This document shows positions 1-9,227 of a stretch of DNA of 64,000 nt, piece after piece. Both the position numbers and the translations under genes were made by a program. The notes below the pieces were generated by a model, which was not told where the DNA came from, did no database searches, and worked only from the letters and a program-made list of their open reading frames with translations. Location: positions 79,508-143,507 of the forward strand of contig PAXL01000036.1 in NCBI GenBank assembly GCA_002714465.1. Direction: 5' to 3'. The stretch is from Gemmatimonadota bacterium (GTDB lineage: Bacteria > Latescibacterota > UBA2968). Every line of letters begins with the position of its first letter. Position 1 is the stretch's first letter.

Positions 1-819
1 CCCCGATGCCGGGAACCAGTAGAAGAACTCCCTGTTGCAGAAGAAGATGATCAGGAGCATGCCGACCCAGAAGGTCGGCATGGACCAGAGTGCAAAAGTT
101 CCGACGGTAAGCGTCCGGTCGGTGCCCGTGTTTTGCTTGACCGATTGGTAAATCCCGAGTGGGATGCCGATGAGATATGCGATGATGAGCGCGACAAAGT
201 TGATTTCCAGCGTGATTGGCATGCGCTCGAGGATTCTATCGATCACGGCCTGCTGATCCTTGAAAGATCGGCCGAAGTTGAGTGTAATTGCGCGGTAGAA
301 TTCGGACTCGTAGAGTACAAGACCCGACGTCTGTGGCCGGTAGTTGTTTTCTGTGCGAATCCCTTTGAGACGCCAGAAGGCAGAGTCGGTCAGGAGTTCG
401 ATGTCGGATGGTGAGATCCGACTTGCGATCTCGAAGAACAGCTTTTTTCGATCTGAGCCTTCGAGATCCTCGAGTCGGGATCGTTCCTCTTCCGTGACCT
501 GATCGAACAAGCGATCAGCTATCATGGCGGACCTGTCGAAGGTGTTCACCGATTCGATGCGCAGGACTAGGTTCGACAGCCACGTCAGGTATTGGATATA
601 GAGTGGCTGATCCAGGCCGAGCTGTCTTCGGAGGTCCTCGCGCGTTTTCTTGAGGTCGGCCTGCTCATCGGCATTGATGCCGTCACCGCCACTGAGACCG
701 CCGATAAACAGGTCGACAGGGTCACCGGGCGCGATATGCATGATGCTGAACGTGATAATCGTGATTCCGATTAACGTGGGAATGAACAGCAAGACGCGTT
801 GTATGGCGTAGTTGATCAT
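1..819 (-). CDS. ABC transporter permease, DppB/OppB type (3' end cut by window edge)
   Basis: Inner-membrane permease of a peptide/nickel-type ABC importer, partner of the binding protein encoded just upstream. The 273 residues visible start at the ATG at 819 and stay open to base 1. Residues 7-28 form the first membrane segment and are followed by the family's APGDP motif; the typical stretch LGLDQPLYIQYL is at 68-78. The family's FGRSF and RMPITLE motifs appear at about 182-204, then a membrane segment, IGIPLGIY and TFWVGM. Between residues about 91 and 176 lies an insertion of roughly 85 charged residues that usual DppB proteins lack, placed in the external loop after TM1. The C-terminal EAA loop is outside the window. 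Family call is firm; substrate unknown. Confidence 0.9.
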   Translation of the reverse strand, partial: MINYAIQRVLLFIPTLIGITIITFSIMHIAPGDPVDLFIGGLSGGDGINADEQADLKKTREDLRRQLGLDQPLYIQYLTWLSNLVLRIESVNTFDRSAMIADRLFDQVTEEERSRLEDLEGSDRKKLFFEIASRISPSDIELLTDSAFWRLKGIRTENNYRPQTSGLVLYESEFYRAITLNFGRSFKDQQAVIDRILERMPITLEINFVALIIAYLIGIPLGIYQSVKQNTGTDRTLTVGTFALWSMPTFWVGMLLIIFFCNREFFYWFPASG

Positions 820-863
820 GAGTGAGAACAGAACACGCTAGTTGTAACTTTGCCCAATCCGAG

Positions 864-2690
864 TCAGTCCGCGTATAGCCTAGCCCCCGGATTCACAAAC
901 CACTCGCCATGGTCACCGCCAGCTGGATACCAGTTCACGTTCTCATACCGGCGGCTATAGGCTTGGGTCGACCTCGGGTTCCAAAGGAACGTATAGGGCT
1001 GCTCGTCGTGGATGATCTCTTGGAAGCGATACAGCATTTCCTTTCGCTTCGCAGGGTCGAAGGTCTTCCGATACTCCTCGAGGATTTTGTCCGTTTCGTC
1101 GTCGATGAACGCGATGCTGTTCGATCCGCCGTCCTTGGCCTGGGAAGAGTGCCAAATCTGAAACGGATCGGGTGTGTAGGTCAGGCTGTATCGCCAGCCG
1201 AGCACGTAAGCATCGGCGCGCTGACTCTTGACCTCCTCGAGAAAGACCGACCAGTCGAGCTCGCGAACCTCCATTTCGATGCCCACATCGGCGCATTCTG
1301 CCTGGAGGGTCAGTGCAATGTCTTTCCGGATCTGGTTCCCGGAGTTGATGAGCATGGTGAACCTGAAGGGTGTCTTCACCCCTTCGATCTCCTTGTCCAG
1401 CAGACCGTCGCTATCCGAATCGACCCATCCGCTCTCTTCAAGCAGGTCGAGCGCGGCATCCGGGTCGAAGGGAATCGCCACGATCCCGGTATTGTACTCC
1501 GGACGTGTCCGGTGGACCGGACCGACGATGACCTCACCGAGACCGAAGAGCAGGTTCCGGACCATGCTTCCGCGGTTCGTCATCAAGGTCATCGCCCGGC
1601 GGGCACGTTTGTCCTTGAAGATCGGATGCTTGTTGTTCCAGCCGATGTAATTGTACTGACCACGATACTCGACCACTTTGAGGAATTGTTCGATAAACTC
1701 GGGTGACCAGCTTTTTTCCTTGAACTCGAGCGGCTGCATGCCGTGAAGGTCGAGGTTGCCGTTTGTCAGCTCGATAAAGGCGGCATCCTGGTTATTGATG
1801 GTCTTAAAGACGACCTTATCCACGTAACCGGGTCCCTGTGGGAGATCCTTGCCCTTACCCCAGTAGTTGTCGTTTCGCGTGATTACGACCTTCTGGCCGG
1901 TGACGAGGTCTTGCTCCGGGTTCTTGAGCATATAGGGCCCGGATCCCAACGCTTCCCGGTTGTAGTTCTGGTTGAACTGCTCGGCGAACCGGTTTATGGC
2001 CTCGGCGTTCGATCCGGTTTCCCAGGATCCGTTCTTGAGTTCCTTGACGGTTACGTTGTCCATCAGACCGTCCGGATCGTAGTAGTGACGGGGGATAATC
2101 GCTAGAAGCCCGAGCGACACGTCGTTCCGGAAGTAAACTTCCTTCATTACGAAGCTGATCCGGTAGTCGTCGTGCTGCGTGACTTCACTGACCGAGGAGT
2201 AGTAGTTCCGTGAGTGCGGTGCGAGAACCTTTGGGTTCAGCACTGTTTTGATGCTGAAGTGCACGTCTGCCGCAGAGAGTGGTTTGCCGTCCGAGAAGTG
2301 CGCATCCTTCCGGACTGTGAAGGTGTAGATAAGCTTGTCTTCAGAGATTTCCGGATAGCTCTCTGCCAGATGCCCTTCAAGCTTGAAGGGAGGCTCTGGG
2401 TTCGGAAGGAGCATGGTCTCGAAAATGTTCGAGAGAACGTTTGACGCCCCTGCGTCGGATGAGGTGTATGGATTTAGGTTCTGCGGGTCAGAGAGCTGAT
2501 GACGGACGAGCCAGTCCCCGTATTCGCTCTGGTCGTTCGGGGATCTGCTTGGCGAGACTTCGGTTCCGTCTAGGACCACAATATCCTGTGTCTTGATGAG
2601 AATGTCCTCGACCTTATTCCAGTCGTCTGCGGATACGGTGCTGACAGTGAAGAGAACGGCAAGTGCGACTTGTACGGTCGGTCGGGGCAT
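864..2690 (-). CDS. ABC transporter solute-binding protein, family 5 (peptide/nickel type)
   Basis: Extracytoplasmic substrate-binding protein (SBP_bac_5 family) that would deliver oligopeptides or similar ligands to the adjacent permease. Its 608 residues start with a signal peptide (residues 1 to about 21, cleavage near VSA-DD). The body has the family's features: a region near residues 80-140 ending FTVRKDAHFSDG with LSAADVHFSIK, and near the C-terminus a YTPDPFQIWHSSQ stretch typical of DppA-like proteins. A strong ribosome-binding site (AAAGGAGG) lies just before the ATG. The stop is 44 bases before the permease start, so the two are one transcription unit. Ligand cannot be told from sequence. 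Confidence 0.93.
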   Translation of the reverse strand: MPRPTVQVALAVLFTVSTVSADDWNKVEDILIKTQDIVVLDGTEVSPSRSPNDQSEYGDWLVRHQLSDPQNLNPYTSSDAGASNVLSNIFETMLLPNPEPPFKLEGHLAESYPEISEDKLIYTFTVRKDAHFSDGKPLSAADVHFSIKTVLNPKVLAPHSRNYYSSVSEVTQHDDYRISFVMKEVYFRNDVSLGLLAIIPRHYYDPDGLMDNVTVKELKNGSWETGSNAEAINRFAEQFNQNYNREALGSGPYMLKNPEQDLVTGQKVVITRNDNYWGKGKDLPQGPGYVDKVVFKTINNQDAAFIELTNGNLDLHGMQPLEFKEKSWSPEFIEQFLKVVEYRGQYNYIGWNNKHPIFKDKRARRAMTLMTNRGSMVRNLLFGLGEVIVGPVHRTRPEYNTGIVAIPFDPDAALDLLEESGWVDSDSDGLLDKEIEGVKTPFRFTMLINSGNQIRKDIALTLQAECADVGIEMEVRELDWSVFLEEVKSQRADAYVLGWRYSLTYTPDPFQIWHSSQAKDGGSNSIAFIDDETDKILEEYRKTFDPAKRKEMLYRFQEIIHDEQPYTFLWNPRSTQAYSRRYENVNWYPAGGDHGEWFVNPGARLYAD

Positions 2691-2714
2691 CTAGGCCTCC
2701 TTTGGGTGCCTGTT

Positions 2715-2734
2715 GGGCCACGCTGAAGCGGCCC
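2715..2734 (-). other. intercistronic stem-loop upstream of the binding-protein gene
   Basis: GGGCC (2715-2719) pairs with GGCCC (2730-2734), with an additional short GC/GC pairing inside. It sits between the GlmL-like stop and the ribosome-binding site of the binding-protein gene. No T-run follows, so it looks more like an RNA-stability or processing element than a terminator. Confidence 0.3.
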
Positions 2735-2745
2735 CAGATCTCTGG

Positions 2746-4530
2746 CTAGTTATACAATCCGAGTGCCCGTGCCCATCGCTCGGGACCCTCGGCTTTACTC
2801 TGTGTGTCATCGGGAAAGACGATTGGCCGACCTCGCCCATCGAGGATCAGACCAACTTCTCCCCCCACCACCTTTGCATTCAGGCTATGCCCCTGCCCTG
2901 CCCCGAGGTCGAAGCCCTTGGAAGGGGTCAAGACGACCTCCGCTTCACCCTCAAACTCGTGTCGGATTACGTCGCCCACGTTTAGACAACCTGATGCCGC
3001 GCGATCCGTCGAACGGACCTCGTATTCGAGGCATTGTGATCCCTCGTCACCGTTGCCGACAGGTGCGATGCAGGTTCCCAGATCGATCAGACAATCGTTG
3101 TCGAAGACATCGTTCGCCGCGACCTCGTTGATTGTCGACAGGACACCGAGATGGGGCATCATAAAGATGCTGTCCACGGCAAGACGCGTCACACCCTCGG
3201 GCAGGAAGGCATCGATCAACATAGCACCGACCTGGGTCCGTCGAGGGGCGTGAGACAGGACCCCGCCACTCGCGATGATAAGGTCCAGAGACATGAGCGA
3301 CACGAGGCTTTCGCCTGTTAAGGTCTGCTCGAACACGTTGGAGAGGTCGCGTTTGGACTGAACGCCTTTTAGCCCAACGGCAAGCTGCTTGTGCTGGTTG
3401 AACGCGAGCCTAAGAGCCTCTCGTGCGATCGCCTGTTCGATCTGGAGTTCCTCGAGGGTCTGCGGGATCGTGGTCGGCCGAATCATCTTGTTCTTGATGC
3501 GGTCTCTAAGATCAGCTTCGTCCACGTCGAAGGGAACCCAGCGAAGGATGGCGTCCAGTCCCGCTTCGGCAAGGACATTCGACACGCTGTAGGACATTCC
3601 TAGGTTCGCACTAACGCTTCGGTTGAAAATGTCGTCAAACACGCTGAAGACATCCGTCGTCGCCCCCCCAATGTCGACACCGAGTAGGTTGATGCTGCGC
3701 GTTTTTGCGACGCTCTGCATCATCTTGCCAACAGCACCTGGTGTGGGAACGATCGGGGCATCGGCCATGTCGATTAGTTTCGGATAGCCGGGTGCCTGGG
3801 CCATAACGTGCTCAAGGAAAAGGTCATGGATCGCGTCTCTGGCTGGACCTAGGTTCTCTTCCTCGAGCGTCGGGCGGATGTTGTCCGTGACGGTGAGCGC
3901 CATCTTTTCGCCGAGCGTTTCTGACACGTTGTCGGTGGCGTCTTTGTTCCCCGCGTAGACGATGGGCAGCCTGTATCCGGTCCCGAACCTTGGTTTCGGA
4001 TCGGCAGCGGAGATAAACTCTGCAAGCTCGACGACGTGGCTGATTGTACCGCCGTCCGTACCCCCTGATAGAAGCACCATGTCGGGTCTGAGGTTTCGGA
4101 TTCGCTCGATTTTCTGGTGGGGGAGACGGCCGTCGTTCGAGGCCAGAATGTCGGTGACAATCGCACCCGCTCCGAGCGCAGCCCGCTGGGCGCTCTCACC
4201 CGTCATCGCGGACACGACGCCTCCGACCATCATCTGCAAGCCGCCACCTGCGCTGCTCGTTGAGATGTAGGCGTCGACACCGACACCATTGGATGACGGT
4301 GTGACAAAGCTGCCGTTTTCATCGAGGATCTTTCTGCCCGAGAGCTCCTCGACCTCTTCGATCGAGTTGACTACGCCTCGTGTAACGTCTTCGATCGGTG
4401 CCTCGACTGTTGTGGGCGCTTCTCCGCGGTATGTTTGGCGATACACACCGTCGACCTTCTCGATCAGGATCGCCTTCGTTGTGGTGCTGCCACAATCCGT
4501 GGCGATCACGATGTTTAGGTCAATCGACAC
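2746..4530 (-). CDS. GlmL/MutL-family actin-fold ATPase (glutamate mutase accessory protein-like)
   Basis: About 594 residues of the GlmL/MutL family (not the mismatch-repair MutL), whose characterised context is reactivation of adenosylcobalamin-dependent glutamate mutase. Two phosphate-binding signatures of the actin/Hsp70 fold are clear: ATDCGSTTTKA near the N-terminus and GVDIGGATTDVFSVF mid-protein. The GTG at 4530 is chosen because AAAGG lies six bases upstream and the overlap with the preceding gene is then only 11 bases; an ATG at 4551 is the alternative and adds seven residues. No mutase subunits (MutS/MutE) are in the window, so its partner is unknown. It follows a 111-residue unknown gene and precedes the peptide ABC genes. 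Confidence 0.85.
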   Translation of the reverse strand: MSIDLNIVIATDCGSTTTKAILIEKVDGVYRQTYRGEAPTTVEAPIEDVTRGVVNSIEEVEELSGRKILDENGSFVTPSSNGVGVDAYISTSSAGGGLQMMVGGVVSAMTGESAQRAALGAGAIVTDILASNDGRLPHQKIERIRNLRPDMVLLSGGTDGGTISHVVELAEFISAADPKPRFGTGYRLPIVYAGNKDATDNVSETLGEKMALTVTDNIRPTLEEENLGPARDAIHDLFLEHVMAQAPGYPKLIDMADAPIVPTPGAVGKMMQSVAKTRSINLLGVDIGGATTDVFSVFDDIFNRSVSANLGMSYSVSNVLAEAGLDAILRWVPFDVDEADLRDRIKNKMIRPTTIPQTLEELQIEQAIAREALRLAFNQHKQLAVGLKGVQSKRDLSNVFEQTLTGESLVSLMSLDLIIASGGVLSHAPRRTQVGAMLIDAFLPEGVTRLAVDSIFMMPHLGVLSTINEVAANDVFDNDCLIDLGTCIAPVGNGDEGSQCLEYEVRSTDRAASGCLNVGDVIRHEFEGEAEVVLTPSKGFDLGAGQGHSLNAKVVGGEVGLILDGRGRPIVFPDDTQSKAEGPERWARALGLYN

Positions 4531-4855
4531 GGTCTGCCTTTGCGAGGGCATCGAGGATGTGGTCGATACTGCTCCTGTTCTCGATCAGCTTTGTAAAGCG
4601 ATCGTAGTCGGGGCCCGGAAGGACGATGTGGGCGAAGGGCTTCAAGAACAGGAGGAACTGGCTTCCCAAGAATGTATATGGTCGACTGGACTCGAGTGCT
4701 GCGACGGCCGGCGCCATCAAGCCACGGTCAGATATGAACCGGGCGATTCGGTCGACGAGAATCTGGTCCACTTCGGTCAGCGACTCCGGCCCCGGATCGA
4801 CCTGGAAGGCGTGCCGGAATCGGGTTCGCCAGCCTGTGTTTGAATCTGATGACAA
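4520..4855 (-). CDS. hypothetical protein, 111 aa, paired with the GlmL-like gene
   Basis: Not recognised. Soluble-looking 111-residue protein with no signal peptide or membrane segment, an acidic/helical first half (EVDQILVDRIARFISDRG) and a hydrophobic middle (FLGSQFLLFLKPFAHIV). Its TTG start has only a weak ribosome-binding site. The gene overlaps the start of the GlmL-like gene, so the two are translationally coupled. The reading is supported by tight packing on the same strand and by a sensible amino-acid composition; function cannot be inferred beyond a possible link with GlmL. Confidence 0.65.
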   Translation of the reverse strand: MSSDSNTGWRTRFRHAFQVDPGPESLTEVDQILVDRIARFISDRGLMAPAVAALESSRPYTFLGSQFLLFLKPFAHIVLPGPDYDRFTKLIENRSSIDHILDALAKADRVD

Positions 4856-4876
4856 GATAGTTGAGACGTCTTTGTT

Positions 4877-5302
4877 TTACAATGCGTGGTCGCTCAGCAA
4901 GTTCGCGACTGAGTTCCGGATACAGGTTCCCGTTTCGATGGGCAGGCGGACAAAGCTTCCCCGGAAGGAATCCAGCCTGCTTGGGTTATTATAGGGGCTT
5001 ACGAAGAATCCGTCGGGATGTCGCTCGACACGTTCTATTGAGAACCAGGCGACCGTCTTGTGCGAGCCGACACGTGAGATCCGAATGCCTGATGCGCCCA
5101 CCTCATAGTGCGTTGGAAGAAGATAACTCGAAACGGTGACCGTCAGGACGGCGCCAGCGAGGACGCCGATGGCCCCGGAGTCGAAAGCGTACGTAAATAG
5201 AGTGGCGAAACCAAGAACCGAAACGATCAGGCCGAGGGTTCTAAGCCAAGGCTCCGACCGAAGTGGATGGACGGACCAGCGAACAGGGTCAGGTGCGTTC
5301 AC
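4877..5302 (-). CDS. small membrane protein with a PH-like cytoplasmic domain
   Basis: 141 residues. Two hydrophobic segments (about 20-37 and 43-62) form a hairpin, followed by a soluble beta-rich region (YEVGASGIRISRVGSHKTVAW...FFVSPY) of the kind seen in bacterial PH-domain membrane proteins. The GTG start overlaps the lipM-like stop by four bases (GTGA), so the gene is coupled to the fatty-acid operon. No specific function is known. The PH-like assignment rests on pattern only. Confidence 0.65.
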   Translation of the reverse strand: MNAPDPVRWSVHPLRSEPWLRTLGLIVSVLGFATLFTYAFDSGAIGVLAGAVLTVTVSSYLLPTHYEVGASGIRISRVGSHKTVAWFSIERVERHPDGFFVSPYNNPSRLDSFRGSFVRLPIETGTCIRNSVANLLSDHAL

Positions 5303-6171
5303 ACGATCAGTCTCCGGGTGACCTCCGCCGAGCGATCTCCTAGGTTCCAGTCCTGCGTCCCGTATTTTGCGTCGATGAGCGCGTGGACCCCGGACACTTC
5401 GGATTCTGTCAGGGGCTCTTCAAGCAGCTCTGTGTCGAGAGAACGCGCGAAGCCTTCCCTAAGGCCTGATGCTATCTCGTTAAAGTTCAATTCGTATCCG
5501 GCCTCCTCAAGACAGATCGTGCTTTCTTCGAGCTGTTGCCGATACGTCTTCCGGAGGCGAGCGTGATTGTCTGGCATCAGATCGACAACCTGTTTGTGTT
5601 CCGAGCCCATCAACAGTGAGCCGTGCTGGAGTACAATCCCCCCTATACGACGCTGAGCACTTCCGACGAGTTTCTTTCCTTGAAGCGTGATCTCATACTG
5701 AGATGTGCTTGAGAAGCAGGGGGAGGTCAGGTTTTCCCCCCGAGGTGAAGGGACCGGCGGGCGTCCTCGTTCGAGAGAAGCATCCACACCGAGTGATTGT
5801 AAGCCTGTGACCAGGCAGGAACTGATCGCTTGGTAGACCTCGGATATGTTGCCGCCCAACTGGTCGTGACCTGATGGGCAGATCACGCTGTAGGTGAGTT
5901 CGTTCCAGTGGAGGACTGCACGGCCGCCTGTGGGGCGTCTCACGATGTCGATACCCGCATTCTTCGCCTTCACCGCGTCGATCTCGCGACCAATTCGCTG
6001 GGCGTATCCGAACGAGACGGCTGCAGGCGTCCACCCGAATATCCGGATGACGGGCAGCGATTCGTCCAACGCGACCGACCGGACGAGATGTTCATCCACA
6101 GCCATATTGAAAAAGGCGTTTCCGAACGAGGTGTTCAGGAAACGCCAAGGTTTCGGGTTTGGGTAGGTCAT
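5299..6171 (-). CDS. lipM: octanoyltransferase, LipM type (lipoate-protein ligase A fold)
   Basis: Transfers an octanoyl group from acyl carrier protein to lipoyl domains, the first step of lipoate synthesis; the PDH E2 (aceF) in this window is an obvious target. 290 residues of the biotin/lipoate ligase fold: RRPTGGRAVLH at 78-88, a lysine-containing GKKLVGSAQRR at 166-175 and LQHGSLL at 181-187. Cys152 (in SPCFSS) falls where LipM enzymes carry their acyl-accepting cysteine, which favours LipM over LplA. The ATG abuts the rnc stop directly (TAG-ATG). Placement in a fatty-acid operon fits use of octanoyl-ACP. LplA-type lipoate ligase is the alternative. Confidence 0.8.
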   Translation of the reverse strand: MTYPNPKPWRFLNTSFGNAFFNMAVDEHLVRSVALDESLPVIRIFGWTPAAVSFGYAQRIGREIDAVKAKNAGIDIVRRPTGGRAVLHWNELTYSVICPSGHDQLGGNISEVYQAISSCLVTGLQSLGVDASLERGRPPVPSPRGENLTSPCFSSTSQYEITLQGKKLVGSAQRRIGGIVLQHGSLLMGSEHKQVVDLMPDNHARLRKTYRQQLEESTICLEEAGYELNFNEIASGLREGFARSLDTELLEEPLTESEVSGVHALIDAKYGTQDWNLGDRSAEVTRRLIV

Positions 6172-6909
6172 CTATTCGACACCGAGTTTCTCGAGTGCCT
6201 CCCGAGCCGCCATCTGTTGGGCTTCCTTCTTCGACCGTCCCCGACCCAATCCGACACGATCTCCGGCGACAAGAACTTCTACGGTGAACGTCTTGCGGTG
6301 ATCGGGGCCGTCCTCTGCGTGGACTAGGTAGCGCGGATGCCCGTGGCCCACGCTCTGCGTGTGTTCAAGCAGAGCCGATTTAAAGTTGATATACGAACCG
6401 TCTGAGGTGATCTCGTCCTGGTTCTTGAGAAGATGGTCAGTTACGAAGACCCGGGCAGATTCGACTCCCCCGTCGAGGTAGATCGCCCCGAGCACGGCTT
6501 CGAAGGCATCTCCGAGGATTGACGTTCGTCCCCGACCACCTGCTAGGTCTTCTTCATGGCTGAGGTGGAGGAAGTTGCCGATACCTATGTCTCGTGCTTT
6601 CTGAGCGAGGACAGCCTTGCTGACGAGCAGTGATTTGATCTGGGTGAGTTCGCCTTCTCGCTTGTCCGTGTGACGGCAGAAGAGGTCCTCTGTGACGACG
6701 AGGTCGAGAATGGCGTCTCCAAGGAACTCAAGACGCTCATTGGAGGTTATGCCCTCTTCTGCGTTCGCGTAGACGTGGGAGCGATGACGGAGTGCGAGGT
6801 CGAGGAGGTCGGGGTCGGCAAAACGGTATTGCAGCTGGCTCTGGAGGCTGGCCAGCCTTTCAGGCGTCTGGCTCCCGAAAAGGCGGGAGATGCTTCCTAG
6901 GATCCCGAT
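6172..6909 (-). CDS. rnc: ribonuclease III, probably initiated at a non-canonical AUC codon
   Basis: Double-strand-specific endoribonuclease that processes rRNA and mRNA. The catalytic domain shows SNERLEFLGDAILDLVV, the second helix GGRGRTSILGDAFEAVLGAIYLDGG and a C-terminal dsRNA-binding domain with GRGRSKKEAQQMAAREAL. The frame is open from well inside fabF, yet no ATG, GTG or TTG occurs in frame before a GTG at 6495, which is far inside the catalytic domain and cannot be the start. A perfect AGGAGG (6924-6919) lies nine bases upstream of an in-frame ATC at 6909. Starting there gives 245 residues, a normal RNase III length. Standard fabF-rnc order supports the identity. Confidence 0.88.
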   Translation of the reverse strand: MGILGSISRLFGSQTPERLASLQSQLQYRFADPDLLDLALRHRSHVYANAEEGITSNERLEFLGDAILDLVVTEDLFCRHTDKREGELTQIKSLLVSKAVLAQKARDIGIGNFLHLSHEEDLAGGRGRTSILGDAFEAVLGAIYLDGGVESARVFVTDHLLKNQDEITSDGSYINFKSALLEHTQSVGHGHPRYLVHAEDGPDHRKTFTVEVLVAGDRVGLGRGRSKKEAQQMAAREALEKLGVE

Positions 6910-6926
6910 GGTGAGGCGCCTCCTCG

Positions 6927-8180
6927 CTAGTCGGTGACTTTCTTCAAGATCAGGGTCGCATTGTGGCCGCCGAACCCGAATGAGTTGTTCACGGCAACGT
7001 TGACCGTTTTTTTACGTGCACGGTTGGGTACGTAATCGAGGTCGCATTCAGGGTCGGGATTCTCATAGTTGATAGTAGGTGGGATCTTGTTCGTGTGCAC
7101 GGCCATGACGCAGGCGATTGATTCGATCGCACCTGATGCGCCGAGCAAATGCCCAGTCATCGACTTGGAGGAACTGATGGCAACCTTGTCCGCTTGATCA
7201 CCCAAGACGCTCCGAATCGCGGCGGATTCATTCTTGTCGCCGACGGGTGTCGAGGTTCCATGCGCGTTTATGTAATCGATCTCAGACGGCTTCATATCCG
7301 CCTGCCTGAGGGCGCGGCGGAGAGCTCGAGCACCACCTTCGCCACCCGGCGACATGTCCGTTATATGGTGGGCGTCACCCGTGTAGCCGGCACCTACGAT
7401 TTCCGCGTAGATCCGGGCACCACGCTTCTTCGCGTGTTCGAGTTCCTCGAGTATAAGCGATCCTGCGCCTTCTCCGATGACGAAACCATCACGTTCCGCG
7501 TCGAAGGGTCTGCTGGCGCGCTCCGGTTCGTCGTTACGTGTCGACAGCGCGTGCAGGGCTGCGAACCCGCCCAGCGACATAGGAGTGACCGCGGCTTCAG
7601 CGCCTCCCGTAATCATGACATCGGCTTCGTCGTCCCGGATTTCGCGCGCCGCGTTTCCGATTCCGTGTGAGGCCGAGGCACAGGCCGTAACGGTTGTGTA
7701 GTTTGGGCCCTTCGCTCCGAATCGGATCGAAATCTGCCCTGACGTCATGTCCGCGATCATCATCGGTATGAAGAACGGGCTGATCTTGCGAGGGCCGCCG
7801 TTCATCAGCGCCGTGTGTTGCACCTCGAAGGTCTGGATACCACCGATACCCGATCCGTAGACCACACCGATTCGTTCCGGGTCGGCCGCGTCTTTCGAGT
7901 CGAGACCGGCATCCGCGATGGCCATGAAAGATGCGGCGATCGAGTATTGTGTGAAGAGATCCGCTCGACGCACGAATTTCCTGTCCATGTCGTAGTTTTC
8001 GGGGGCGAAGTCCTTGATCTCGGCGCCAATCTGGACCCGAAAATCGGACGTGTCGAACTTTTCTATTCGTCCGATACCGGTCTTCCCGTTGATCAGCGAG
8101 TCCCAATACTCTTCGGTGGTCGAACCATTGGGCGCGAGCGTGCCTAACCCCGTGATGACAACTCGTCGGTCTCTTCCCAA
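6927..8180 (-). CDS. fabF: beta-ketoacyl-ACP synthase II
   Basis: Condenses malonyl-ACP with growing acyl-ACP in type II fatty acid synthesis in the cytoplasm. 417 residues, full family length. Catalytic Cys167 lies in TVTACASASHG, with the two catalytic histidines in NAHGTSTPVGD (about 307) and SMTGHLLGASG (about 345), and the glycine-rich C-terminal NNSFGFGGHN. The start is a TTG with GGAG six bases upstream. It lies 11 bases downstream of acpP and just before rnc, the classic order. Confidence 0.97.
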   Translation of the reverse strand: MGRDRRVVITGLGTLAPNGSTTEEYWDSLINGKTGIGRIEKFDTSDFRVQIGAEIKDFAPENYDMDRKFVRRADLFTQYSIAASFMAIADAGLDSKDAADPERIGVVYGSGIGGIQTFEVQHTALMNGGPRKISPFFIPMMIADMTSGQISIRFGAKGPNYTTVTACASASHGIGNAAREIRDDEADVMITGGAEAAVTPMSLGGFAALHALSTRNDEPERASRPFDAERDGFVIGEGAGSLILEELEHAKKRGARIYAEIVGAGYTGDAHHITDMSPGGEGGARALRRALRQADMKPSEIDYINAHGTSTPVGDKNESAAIRSVLGDQADKVAISSSKSMTGHLLGASGAIESIACVMAVHTNKIPPTINYENPDPECDLDYVPNRARKKTVNVAVNNSFGFGGHNATLILKKVTD

Positions 8181-8191
8181 GTTGATCTCCG

Positions 8192-8434
<243 letters not shown>

Positions 8435-8483
8435 TGGTTCCTCCCCTGCACAGTTTGGTGTCTTTTGTGGTTTCCGTTTCTGT

Positions 8484-9227
8484 CTACATAAACATGCCGC
8501 CGTCTACCACGATCTCCTGTCCTGTTATGTAGGCTGCATCGTCAGACGCCAGGAACGCGACCGCCCCGGCAATGTCTTCGACCGAACCGAGACGACCCAT
8601 CGGGATCATCTCCAGCAACGTTTCCTTAGCTTGTTCGGGCATCGCGTCGGTCATGTCTGTCGGGATGAACCCCGGACAGACAGCGTTGACCGTGATGCCG
8701 CGTGGCGCGAGTTCTTTTGCCGCGGATTTTGTGAACCCGAGAAGGCCGGCCTTGGATGCCGAGTAATTCGCCTGACCGGCGTTCCCCATCAGACCCACTA
8801 CCGAGGACAGGTTGATGATCCTTCCAGATCGTGCCTTCATCATCGTGCGGGTCAGAGCCTTCGTGCAGAGGAACGCGCCCTTTAGGTTGACGTTGAGGAC
8901 GGCGTCCCAGTCGTTCTCCTTCATTCGCATCAGCAGGTTGTCGCGGGTTATTCCTGCGTTGTTTACAAGAATGTCGACCGTGCCGAATGCATCAAGGACC
9001 TGCTTGACGAGCGCGTCGACCTGGTCGGCTACGGAAACATCGCCTGCTACGGCGATGGCTTTGCGGCCTCTGGTCCGGATCTCCTCTGCAACGGTGTTAG
9101 CGGACTCGATCGACCGGCTGGCACATACGGCCACCGAAGCCCCTTCATCTGCGAGTCGTAGCGCGAGTGCCTTACCAATTCCCCTGTTGCCCCCGGTGAC
9201 GAGAGCATACTTTCCTTCGAGCCGCAT
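8484..9227 (-). CDS. fabG: 3-oxoacyl-ACP reductase
   Basis: NADPH-dependent reduction of 3-oxoacyl-ACP in fatty acid elongation. 247-residue short-chain dehydrogenase: cofactor motif [10 protein letters not shown] near residue 11, NNAG near 88, catalytic Ser in INLSSVVG and the YxxxK motif in NYSASKAG (about 152-156). Its ATG overlaps the fabD stop by one base (TGATG), so translation is coupled. Confidence 0.97.
   Translation of the reverse strand: MRLEGKYALVTGGNRGIGKALALRLADEGASVAVCASRSIESANTVAEEIRTRGRKAIAVAGDVSVADQVDALVKQVLDAFGTVDILVNNAGITRDNLLMRMKENDWDAVLNVNLKGAFLCTKALTRTMMKARSGRIINLSSVVGLMGNAGQANYSASKAGLLGFTKSAAKELAPRGITVNAVCPGFIPTDMTDAMPEQAKETLLEMIPMGRLGSVEDIAGAVAFLASDDAAYITGQEIVVDGGMFM

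Noticed and set aside
6172..6495. Short RNase III starting at the GTG at 6495
   Set aside because: It would remove most of the catalytic domain, whose code is intact upstream in the same frame.
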